Positions 1 through 5,893 of a stretch of DNA of 5,893 bases are shown here, one piece after another; position 1 is the stretch's first letter, and every line of letters begins with the position of its first letter. The notes under the pieces were generated by a model. It saw only the letters and a program-made list of their open reading frames with translations, made no database searches and was not told the origin of the DNA. The DNA comes from Firmicutes bacterium UBA5499 (GTDB taxonomy: Bacteria > Bacillota > DTU084): contig DIPB01000123.1 in NCBI GenBank assembly GCA_002426275.1, positions 26,908-32,800 of the forward strand, read 5' to 3'. The position numbers and the translations under genes were made by a program.

Positions 1-1241
1 AGCTGCTGGCAGAAAAACGGCGGCTCAAGGTGAATATACTTGGAAGCTTCCACCGCATCATCGAAGACCACGAACACATCGCGATTTTTATCGATTACCT
101 CGTCTGCTTTTTTCGCGATTTCGCCTACCATGATGGGAACAGAGGAAGTGCCTGTGACCAAGCCCTGTTTACGATTCAAGTCCGCCAGATTCTGAATCTG
201 CCGGGGATCATATCCTTGCAGCGCCCGCCAGGCGATCCATTTAAATGCCGCTTCCTGGACTTCTTTCGGGCTGGTGGGATTGATCACGGCAAAGCTGCCG
301 CCCAGCTGATTTGCTCTGCCCGCTGGCCCGGCGGGCAGCATGGCAAGCCCGACGTCCTCAAGCTTCATTTTATATTGATTGACCATTAGGGGAATATTAT
401 AGGTCGTGCTGGTGACGAGCATCATGCCCAGCTGGCCTGCGGCGAAGCTCTGCATCAACTCTTCCACGCCAACCAGCAAGTTTCTCTGCAGAACATCGTG
501 CTCCCAGCGCAAAGACCTCACGAAGTCCACCGCGCGCACCGCTTCCGGTTCTGCGAAAACCGCCTTCCACTTGCCGTTGCGCTCTTTTTCAAAATCGCCT
601 CCTGCTTGCCAGACCCAATTCAGCAAACCCCAACCCGCAAAGTTGCTTCGTCCCATGATTCCGAAGCCGGAGCAGCCGGTTTTGCGGTCGGTGAGCTTTT
701 TGGCTGCTGCAACAAATTCCTCCCAAGTCTGCGGCGGATTTTCAATCCCGGCTTCGCGAAACAATCTTTTGTTGTACGCCAGCGCCATAATATAGCCTGT
801 TTCGGGAAAGCCATAATAACGGCCTTGTTTGGTAAAAGGCTGCAGCATCCTGGGATTCAGTTGCTCTTTGTACTCCCAGTTATTGATCAGTTCCGTCAGA
901 TCCAGAGCGTAACCGCGATCGGCTATATAGCTTTCCGTGGCAAAAACGCTGGATACGTCCTCGGCCGTGCCTCCGGCCATGCTGGTGGCGAAGCTATCCG
1001 GGGAATAGCTGCGATCAGTCCAGCGGATTTCAATCTCAGGATAAACCTTATTGAAGCGAGCGATGGTATCCTTCAGTTTTTTGACCTCCGCTTTGTTAGT
1101 CTCTTTGGGGCCGTTATTTATTACCACCACTACCTTCTTGCCAGCTTTGCTGGGTTCCTCTTCAGCCACCTGTTTTCTGGCGCCAAAATAGATCCCCGCT
1201 GCAGCGATCACCGCCAACGCTATCCAGACAACTTTTTTCAT
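1..1241 (-). CDS. ABC-transporter extracellular sugar-binding protein (solute-binding family 1), 3' end cut by window edge
   Basis: Translating the minus strand from the ATG at 1241 gives 413 uninterrupted codons running off the left edge. The product looks like a family-1 solute-binding protein (MalE/UgpB type), which captures a sugar outside the membrane and passes it to an ABC importer. Visible hallmarks are GRYYGFP (about 140-146), YNKRLFREAGIENPPQTWEEF (157-176), the following AAAKKLT, FAAGQLGMM (about 266-274) and GGSFAVINPTSP (about 314-325). These match the usual order in the family, and the usual length of about 430-450 residues implies only a short missing tail. The N-terminus (MKK, then a hydrophobic stretch to about residue 20, then RKQ) is a signal peptide or membrane anchor, but it has no lipobox cysteine. 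The ATG is well placed: a GAGGTG ribosome-binding site lies 7 bases upstream, and an in-frame TGA just before it excludes a longer start. The gene follows the glycosidase by 54 bases, probably in the same operon. The sugar bound is unknown. Confidence 0.93.
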   Translation of the reverse strand, partial: MKKVVWIALAVIAAAGIYFGARKQVAEEEPSKAGKKVVVVINNGPKETNKAEVKKLKDTIARFNKVYPEIEIRWTDRSYSPDSFATSMAGGTAEDVSSVFATESYIADRGYALDLTELINNWEYKEQLNPRMLQPFTKQGRYYGFPETGYIMALAYNKRLFREAGIENPPQTWEEFVAAAKKLTDRKTGCSGFGIMGRSNFAGWGLLNWVWQAGGDFEKERNGKWKAVFAEPEAVRAVDFVRSLRWEHDVLQRNLLVGVEELMQSFAAGQLGMMLVTSTTYNIPLMVNQYKMKLEDVGLAMLPAGPAGRANQLGGSFAVINPTSPKEVQEAAFKWIAWRALQGYDPRQIQNLADLNRKQGLVTGTSSVPIMVGEIAKKADEVIDKNRDVFVVFDDAVEASKYIHLEPPFFCQQ

Positions 1242-1244
1242 GCT

Positions 1245-1254
1245 TCCTCACCTC
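1245..1254 (-). promoter_or_regulatory. Ribosome-binding site of the sugar-binding protein gene
   Basis: On the minus strand this reads GAGGTGAGGA. The GAGGTG part is complementary to the 3' end of 16S rRNA and ends 7 bases before the ATG at 1241, which fixes that start. The 54-base gap to the upstream gene also contains a second GGAGG-like stretch near 1282-1288, but only very short frames follow it. Confidence 0.75.
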
Positions 1255-1295
1255 GTTGTTATTTTTCTCTCTCCAATCAAAATCCTCCACAGCGC

Positions 1296-2629
1296 TCACT
1301 TACGTTTTAACCATTCGTCTCTGATCGTCTGAAAGTCATCGCTTCTCTTGATGAAATATAAAGTATCAAACTCGTATGCTTCACCCGGGGCCAACTGGAA
1401 CGGTTTGAGAGTGAGCTCAAGATTGAAAGCCTCATCTCCCCACCACTGACGAGCGCTCTTAACTTTGTTCCCCTCAAAGACGGCGCCCAACATAACCTTC
1501 TGCTTTGAGTCCGCAATTGCATACCATCCTTCAGTCAGTTCCAAAGAGCCTCTCTCTCCCAGCGCGGAAACGTAAGGGAAGTTCTTAATTCCTCCCTGCG
1601 TCGGAAGCTGAAGAGAATCCCTGGTGCTGTCCGCAGTTCCGCCGGGCGTAAATTCGGGATGGGTGCTATAATTCACCGTCAGCTGCCGGCCCGTGGGATT
1701 AGTAAAATTCACCTTATAAGCGAAATAATCCTCTGAGCTTGGCAAAATAAGCTGTTTATTCACGCGGACTCCAGATTTGCCCGTTGCCTGCAGGTTAATG
1801 CCTATTTGCCGTTCAGATTCGATAACGTTATATTCGTATTTCCCATTCCATAAATCTGCGGTAAAAGAGCCGAGCGCATCCCACAGTCCCAAACCTGCGC
1901 CTGTGCACGCTTTGCTGAAATCAGCGAAGTCCGCATTTAACTGATTGGTTTTGGAGGCTTTATCAATTAATAAAATAAGTCTGCCTCCGAATTCCGGCGC
2001 GAGCAAAATTTCCCACTTTTCGTTTGTCAGCAGGATCTGTTCGCTGCCGTCTCCTGTGAAATCCCGTTTGTAAACGGCAGGTTTAGCGTCTGCCGGAGCG
2101 GCCAACCAAAAATTGAGCTTTAGCTCCTGTACCCCCGACACATTCATGCCGCCCACTTTCTGTTTGGGAAGCTCCACTTTGATTTTGAGCGCGTATAGGC
2201 CCGGCGCGGCGCTCTTAGGCAAAACAAGCGGCAGCGCCAAGATCGTTTCGTCTGTCACGGCAAATTTCCGCTGTTCTACTGGGAACGGGCCTTCAACAGA
2301 TACATTGCCAGAAACAGTCCCAGGTAAAGTGCTGTTGAATCTCACGCTCAAGCCGCTGTCTTCTCCGGCCAGCATAATATCATCGGGCAAGGAAGCCGAA
2401 ACATTCAAAGAAGGCGGCGGCGGCAGCCTCTTGGCGCTCAGGACAACAATGGGCGCTTTGGTATGGATGTAAATAGGACTTTCAGAGATCGTAAGCGTCA
2501 GTTGCTCGCCGGCTGTCAGCTCCCTCCCGCTCCCGAACAGATCAGAGACGATAACCTTACCCTCTTCTGCGGCGAGCTTCAGGATCGCTTCGCTTTTGCC
2601 TGCCGCGTCCCACAGGCAAGAGATATATC
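1296..2629 (-). repeat. Direct repeat copy A (3' part of the complete glycosidase gene)
   Basis: This segment corresponds base for base, at a constant offset of 3,264 and with no net insertion or deletion, to 4560-5893. The proteins are about 71% identical. A 109-base sample at the right end (2521-2629) is about 83% identical in DNA by hand count. It is a diverged gene duplication, not a mobile repeat; the repeat unit probably continues to the 5' end of both genes. Confidence 0.85.
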
Positions 2630-4454
2630 CCTCGCCATTCAGCTTCTTGAACGAATAACCGTAATAGGGATTCTCCGCGCCTTTCAGGCTGCTGTGGTAG
2701 AGCGTTTCCCCCAGTTGGCGGAGCATGGTTTTGTACGCATAATAAGCTAGCTTTGGCTTGCCGTGATAATCAATGACGCCGAAGTTATGCTCCATATTGT
2801 TCAAATCTGTTCCTTCATCTTGAAACGCATACCAGAAAATCCTGCGGAAGCCGCTGGCGATGAGATGCAAATGCATCCTGACGATATTGTTCGCCTGCTG
2901 CTCTTGGGTGGTACCCCGGACTGCCCAACTGCGTCCCGTATAAGTGGGACAACCGGTCTCTGTGGTAATGAGCGGCTTCGCCTGGTCGCCGTACTCTTTC
3001 ATAATTTTCTTCAGCTCCGCCACTTGCAGCAGCATTCCTTCAGGCGAGCCTTGCGGCAGCCCTTCGGGTACAGGTAAGGCGGATTGTTGGTAAATGTGAA
3101 TATCCATCACGTCGAAATAGTCCTTACCTCCGGCCTGGTAAAAGCCTCGCAGCCAATCCGCGGCCTGAATGCTATGAATCACCGGCGCCGCCAGCATATT
3201 CTCTGGGCTCACAGCTTTCATCATCTGATAGCCTTCCTTGAGGCTTTTCACATAGTCTGTCGGCTGCGTGCCGCTGAGATTTGTTTCATTGCCAGCGCCA
3301 AAGAGCCAGGAACCATAGTCGTTAGTATCTTTGACTGACTTCGCGTCTTGGGGCAGAAAGACTTGGTAAGTGACGCCCGCATTGACGTAAGGGATAAGGC
3401 CTGACGGGTAATTACGCCACCAGCGGTTATATTTGATCCCCGCTTCCTGAGCCAATTCAACTTGCAGTTGAAACATTTCCCGCTCCGCCTCAGGGCTTCG
3501 CATCTGGTGAGAGGAGCCTGTTTCTATATACGGAAAGGCGTTGACTCCGAACACATCGCCTACCTTCTCCACAGCCAATACTCCGGGCAGCCTCACGGCC
3601 GCAGGCTCCAGGTAGCGCAGCTGCTTGTCATCCGCGCTCAAACCGGCCGCAGCTATGTAATACGTGTGATTGGGCGTCAAGCCGTTTACGATTACAGTCT
3701 GCTTCCGATCGTCCAAATACCACCACTGACGGTACTCTTCCTTGCCTTCCGCATCGCGAAAATCTTCTTCCGCAACGAAAACGCGCAAATCAGCTGCCCG
3801 GGGATTACGCTGCAGGTAATCGCCAATTTCCAAACGCACGGAAGAGTAAGTATTTACTTTGGCTGTAAACTCAACCGGCGGCATTTTTTGATCGTAACCG
3901 AAAGGAAGCGGTTCCCCCCAGAGGTAAACTTCCTCAATCACCTGCTGATAAATGCCGGCAGTGAGGTTATCCTGATAAAACGTAAGTTTTAGGTATCTGG
4001 CCTCAACATTCAAGTCCTGAGCCCCGAACGAATAAATATTAGGCTTCAAGGGTTTTTCCTTTAACGGTTCCCGGGGATTCCTGAGCGTACGGACCCTGCG
4101 ATAATCGCTGCCATTTGTGCTGGAGAGGATTTCCACCCGTCCGAGATGTTGGTCTTTTGAATCTTCGCGGGTCCAAATCTCAATGGCAGAGAGATTGTAT
4201 TTCCGTTTCAGATCAAAGCGCACAATGGCTTTATTCCCCTGCCACTGTCCCCAAACTGCGCTGCCGCCGCCTGCGCCGATGTTTCCATCTGTTAATTTTG
4301 TCCGGAGAGGATCCTGGTGTGGAATATCCGAATCTTGGCCTGGCTCGTCAGGATAAGTGTAGGAGATACCCTGAATTTTCTCCGCCAAGGCGGCGGAAGC
4401 AAACATTGCTATTATAATCAAAAACCAAAAACAAACTTTCTTTTGCTTCACCAA
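1296..4454 (-). CDS. Secreted multidomain clan GH-A-like glycoside hydrolase with discoidin-like N-terminus and mutarotase-like C-terminus
   Basis: Predicted secreted glycosidase of 1,052 residues; substrate unknown. Residues 1-24 form a signal peptide (basic VKQKK, hydrophobic core, ALA|EK cleavage site). Residues about 50-180 resemble an F5/8 type C (discoidin) domain (IVRFDL, IEIWTRED, RYLKLTFYQ), probably glycan-binding. Residues about 195-290 look like fibronectin III (VNGLTPNHTYYIAA). Residues about 298-580 fit a GH39/GH5-like barrel: VFGVNAFPY (strand 1), GAGNETN with acid/base E390 (strand 4), DIHIYQ with H453, ITTETG with nucleophile E499 (strand 7), and FWYAFQDEG (strand 8). The 109-residue spacing of the glutamates suits a retaining clan GH-A enzyme. 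A beta-sandwich ends near ESPIYIHTKAP (657-667). After an RLPPPPS hinge (676-682) come another beta-sandwich (to about 790) and a galactose-mutarotase-like domain (about 797-1052; EFGGRLILLID, THPEFTPGG). No ATG suits the start: TTG at 4454 lies 6 bases from the ribosome-binding site and GTG at 4451 lies 9 bases away. The exact glycosidase family is uncertain. Confidence 0.88.
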   Translation of the reverse strand: MVKQKKVCFWFLIIIAMFASAALAEKIQGISYTYPDEPGQDSDIPHQDPLRTKLTDGNIGAGGGSAVWGQWQGNKAIVRFDLKRKYNLSAIEIWTREDSKDQHLGRVEILSSTNGSDYRRVRTLRNPREPLKEKPLKPNIYSFGAQDLNVEARYLKLTFYQDNLTAGIYQQVIEEVYLWGEPLPFGYDQKMPPVEFTAKVNTYSSVRLEIGDYLQRNPRAADLRVFVAEEDFRDAEGKEEYRQWWYLDDRKQTVIVNGLTPNHTYYIAAAGLSADDKQLRYLEPAAVRLPGVLAVEKVGDVFGVNAFPYIETGSSHQMRSPEAEREMFQLQVELAQEAGIKYNRWWRNYPSGLIPYVNAGVTYQVFLPQDAKSVKDTNDYGSWLFGAGNETNLSGTQPTDYVKSLKEGYQMMKAVSPENMLAAPVIHSIQAADWLRGFYQAGGKDYFDVMDIHIYQQSALPVPEGLPQGSPEGMLLQVAELKKIMKEYGDQAKPLITTETGCPTYTGRSWAVRGTTQEQQANNIVRMHLHLIASGFRRIFWYAFQDEGTDLNNMEHNFGVIDYHGKPKLAYYAYKTMLRQLGETLYHSSLKGAENPYYGYSFKKLNGEGYISCLWDAAGKSEAILKLAAEEGKVIVSDLFGSGRELTAGEQLTLTISESPIYIHTKAPIVVLSAKRLPPPPSLNVSASLPDDIMLAGEDSGLSVRFNSTLPGTVSGNVSVEGPFPVEQRKFAVTDETILALPLVLPKSAAPGLYALKIKVELPKQKVGGMNVSGVQELKLNFWLAAPADAKPAVYKRDFTGDGSEQILLTNEKWEILLAPEFGGRLILLIDKASKTNQLNADFADFSKACTGAGLGLWDALGSFTADLWNGKYEYNVIESERQIGINLQATGKSGVRVNKQLILPSSEDYFAYKVNFTNPTGRQLTVNYSTHPEFTPGGTADSTRDSLQLPTQGGIKNFPYVSALGERGSLELTEGWYAIADSKQKVMLGAVFEGNKVKSARQWWGDEAFNLELTLKPFQLAPGEAYEFDTLYFIKRSDDFQTIRDEWLKRK

Positions 4455-4559
4455 CCTTCAACCTCCCATCGCGTTCGTAAAGTTAAAATGAGCAACAACT
4501 TCAAATAGTCCCCACGGAACGCGGCGGATTTGCAGGCCGTAATTTTCCTCCAGTGGGAA
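4455..4559. other. Intergenic spacer between the two paralogous genes
   Basis: A 105-base gap between the TGA of the upstream paralogue and the TTG start of the complete gene. It holds the ribosome-binding site at 4461-4467. I found only 4-5 base-pair inverted repeats with long loops and no T-run, so there is no credible intrinsic terminator. No strong promoter is visible: a TTGAAG and a TTTACG 17 bases apart are a poor match. Read-through transcription from the upstream gene is therefore the simplest view. Confidence 0.6.
4461..4467 (-). promoter_or_regulatory. Ribosome-binding site deciding a non-ATG start
   Basis: The minus strand reads GGGAGGT, a near-ideal Shine-Dalgarno sequence. It sits 6 bases before a TTG (4454-4452) and 9 bases before the adjacent GTG (4451-4449), both in frame with the glycosidase signal peptide. 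The only nearby upstream in-frame ATG (4469) overlaps this site and is followed after two codons by TGA, so it cannot be the start. The next in-frame ATG falls inside the hydrophobic core of the signal peptide and would destroy it. Confidence 0.75.
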
Positions 4560-5893
4560 TCATCTGCGTTTGAGCCATTCTTCCTTAATGGCTTGAAAGT
4601 CGTCGCTTTGCTTTATGAAATATAGCGTATCAAACGCGTATTCCTCTTTAGGCGCCAACTGGAATGGTTTGAGGCTCAGTTCAAGATTAAAAGCCTCATC
4701 TCCCCACCATTGTCTAATGCTTTCGACCTTCTTCTCATCGAAGACCGCCCCCAGCATTACTTTTTCCTTGGGATCTGTGATCGCCCACCAGCCTTGGTCT
4801 ACCTCTGCAGAACCCCGATCTCCCAAGGTGGAAACATACGGATATTTTCTGATTTCCGCTTTAGAGGGTAAATAGATTACATCCGAGTAACTATCAGCTA
4901 CGCCGCCGGGGGTGAATTCCGGATGAGTAGTGTAATTTATCGTTAGCTCGCTATTTGTGGGATTAAAAAACTTGAGTTTATAATTCAGGCATCCACTGGA
5001 ATCAGGCAATAAGATCTGTTTGCTCACCACCACACCTGATTGTCCCGTCGCCTGCATGCTCACCCCAATGTTCTGTTCTGAGTCTACCAACTGATAATCA
5101 TATTTCGCCCGCCACAAATCTGCAGTCCAGGTGCCAAGCGCATCCCAAAAACCCAGGCCGGACCCGGAACAAGATGTGCTGAATTCCTTCAGATCGGCAT
5201 TGAGCTGATTCGTTTTGGATTCTTTATCGATCAGCAGAATCAGCCTGCCGCCGAATTCGGGCGCAATCAGGGCTTCCAACTTTTCGTTCGTCAGCAGAAT
5301 CTGTTCGCTGCCGTCCCCAGTAAAATCCTGTTTGTAGATGGTAGGTTTAGCTCCTAACGGAGACGCTAGCCAAAAATTAAGTTTTAATTCCTGTACTCCC
5401 GACACATTCGTGCTGCCAACTTTTTGTTTAGGCAGTTCTACTTTAATTGTGAGCATGTATACACCCGGCGCGGCGTTTCTTGGCAAAATAAGCGGCAGCT
5501 CTAAGATAGCTTCGTCCGTAATTTCAAAATCTCTCGGGCTTGCTTGAAACTCTCCTTCAACCGACACCGTGCCCCGAACTGTTCCGGGTAAAGTACTGTT
5601 CAAGCTCACGTTTAAACTTGAGTTATCTCCTGCCAGCAACACATCGCTGGGTAAGGAGGCCGCCACCTTTAATGTCGGCGGCGGTGGCAGCCGTTTGGCG
5701 CTCTGGACCACAAGCGGCGCTTTAGTATGGATGTAGATTGGGCTCTCCGAGATCGTGAGCGTCAGTTGCTCGCCGGCCGTCAGTTCCCGTCCGTGCCCGA
5801 ACAAATCATAGACGATAACCTCATCCTCTCCTGCGGCGAGCTTTAAGAGCGCCTCGCTTTTGCCGGCCGCATCCCACAGGCAGCTAATATATC
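4560..5893 (-). CDS. Paralogous secreted glycoside hydrolase-like protein, C-terminal 443 residues only (5' end beyond window)
   Basis: The frame is open from the right edge to the TGA at 4562-4560 and aligns without gaps to residues 610-1052 of the downstream gene, at about 71% identity by hand count (315 of 443). It starts inside the sandwich domain that follows the barrel (YISCLWDAAGKSEA). It then keeps ESPIYIHTKAP, the RLPPPPT hinge, the second beta-sandwich and the mutarotase-like domain (EFGGRLILLID, THPEFTPGG, QWWGDEAFNLEL). It ends EEWLKRR, against DEWLKRK in the paralogue. The barrel and its catalytic glutamates would lie beyond 5893, so catalytic competence cannot be judged here. 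A TTG at 5804 is an internal leucine codon (in DLFGHGREL), not a start: the homology continues upstream of it without a stop. It is first in the visible operon, 105 bases before the complete paralogue, and probably acts outside the cell on the same or a related glycan. Confidence 0.9.
   Translation of the reverse strand, partial: YISCLWDAAGKSEALLKLAAGEDEVIVYDLFGHGRELTAGEQLTLTISESPIYIHTKAPLVVQSAKRLPPPPTLKVAASLPSDVLLAGDNSSLNVSLNSTLPGTVRGTVSVEGEFQASPRDFEITDEAILELPLILPRNAAPGVYMLTIKVELPKQKVGSTNVSGVQELKLNFWLASPLGAKPTIYKQDFTGDGSEQILLTNEKLEALIAPEFGGRLILLIDKESKTNQLNADLKEFSTSCSGSGLGFWDALGTWTADLWRAKYDYQLVDSEQNIGVSMQATGQSGVVVSKQILLPDSSGCLNYKLKFFNPTNSELTINYTTHPEFTPGGVADSYSDVIYLPSKAEIRKYPYVSTLGDRGSAEVDQGWWAITDPKEKVMLGAVFDEKKVESIRQWWGDEAFNLELSLKPFQLAPKEEYAFDTLYFIKQSDDFQAIKEEWLKRR
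4560..5893 (-). repeat. Direct repeat copy B (visible part of the upstream paralogue)
   Basis: Second copy of the tandem duplication, in the same orientation as copy A and cut by the window edge. The 3,264-base offset equals one gene length (3,159) plus the 105-base spacer, as expected for head-to-tail duplication of a whole gene. Confidence 0.85.

Noticed and set aside
498..1310. Plus-strand open frame of 270 codons
   Set aside because: It lies almost wholly antisense to the sugar-binding protein, whose family motifs are clear on the minus strand. Its translation shows no recognisable domain, and it has no convincing ribosome-binding site.
3462..3992. Plus-strand open frame of 176 codons, and other plus-strand frames opposite the glycosidase genes
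   Set aside because: All are antisense to a continuous minus-strand gene with recognisable domains. Their products have no family features, and similar antisense frames recur opposite both paralogues, as expected for shadows.
4467..4469. In-frame ATG upstream of the complete glycosidase
   Set aside because: It reads ATG-GGA-GGT-TGA and stops at once; its bases overlap the ribosome-binding site.
4455..4559. Possible terminator hairpin or internal promoter between the paralogues
   Set aside because: The inverted repeats are only 4-5 base pairs with long loops and no T-run. The best -35/-10 pair (TTGAAG, 17 bases, TTTACG) matches consensus poorly.
5802..5804. TTG as the start codon of the upstream paralogue
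   Set aside because: The frame and the near-identical alignment to the other copy continue upstream to the window edge, so this is an internal leucine codon.
1296..5893. Direct repeats as a transposon or phage element
   Set aside because: The repeated unit is a coding gene with diverged synonymous sites. There is no transposase, terminal inverted repeat or target-site duplication.

Overview
The window is a fragment of a bacterial carbohydrate-utilisation locus. All recognisable genes lie on the minus strand, so transcription runs from high to low coordinates. In that order they are: the 3' part of a large secreted carbohydrate-active protein (4560-5893, 5' end outside the window), a complete 1,052-codon paralogue of it (1296-4454), and the 5' part of an ABC-transporter sugar-binding protein (1-1241, 3' end outside the window). 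The gaps are only 105 and 54 bases. Strong purine-rich Shine-Dalgarno sequences precede both visible start sites, and no convincing terminator lies between the genes, so the three probably form one operon.

The complete protein has a signal peptide, a discoidin-like (F5/8 type C-like) N-terminal domain, a fibronectin-III-like domain, a clan GH-A type (beta/alpha)8 barrel with both expected glutamates (E390 in a GNE motif, E499 in a TTETG motif), one or two beta-sandwich domains joined by a proline-rich hinge, and a C-terminal galactose-mutarotase-like domain. The upstream gene matches its last 443 residues without a gap at about 71% identity by hand count, so the pair is a tandem duplication with substantial divergence. 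The working model is that the two secreted enzymes release oligosaccharide from a glycan and the binding protein captures the product for an ABC importer whose permeases probably lie beyond position 1. The substrate cannot be read from the sequence.

The organism is a bacterium of medium G+C. GGAGG/GAGGTG ribosome-binding sites, a TTG or GTG start and the family-1 solute-binding protein suggest a saccharolytic Bacillota-type lineage. However, the binding protein lacks a lipobox cysteine, which would also fit a diderm lineage, so the taxonomic call is weak. There are no RNA genes, CRISPR arrays or insertion sequences, and no gene-free stretch exceeds 105 bases. The plus-strand open frames are antisense shadows of the three genes. 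The most notable items are the glycosidase-plus-mutarotase-like architecture and its tandem duplication; I see no evidence of a wholly new kind of system.
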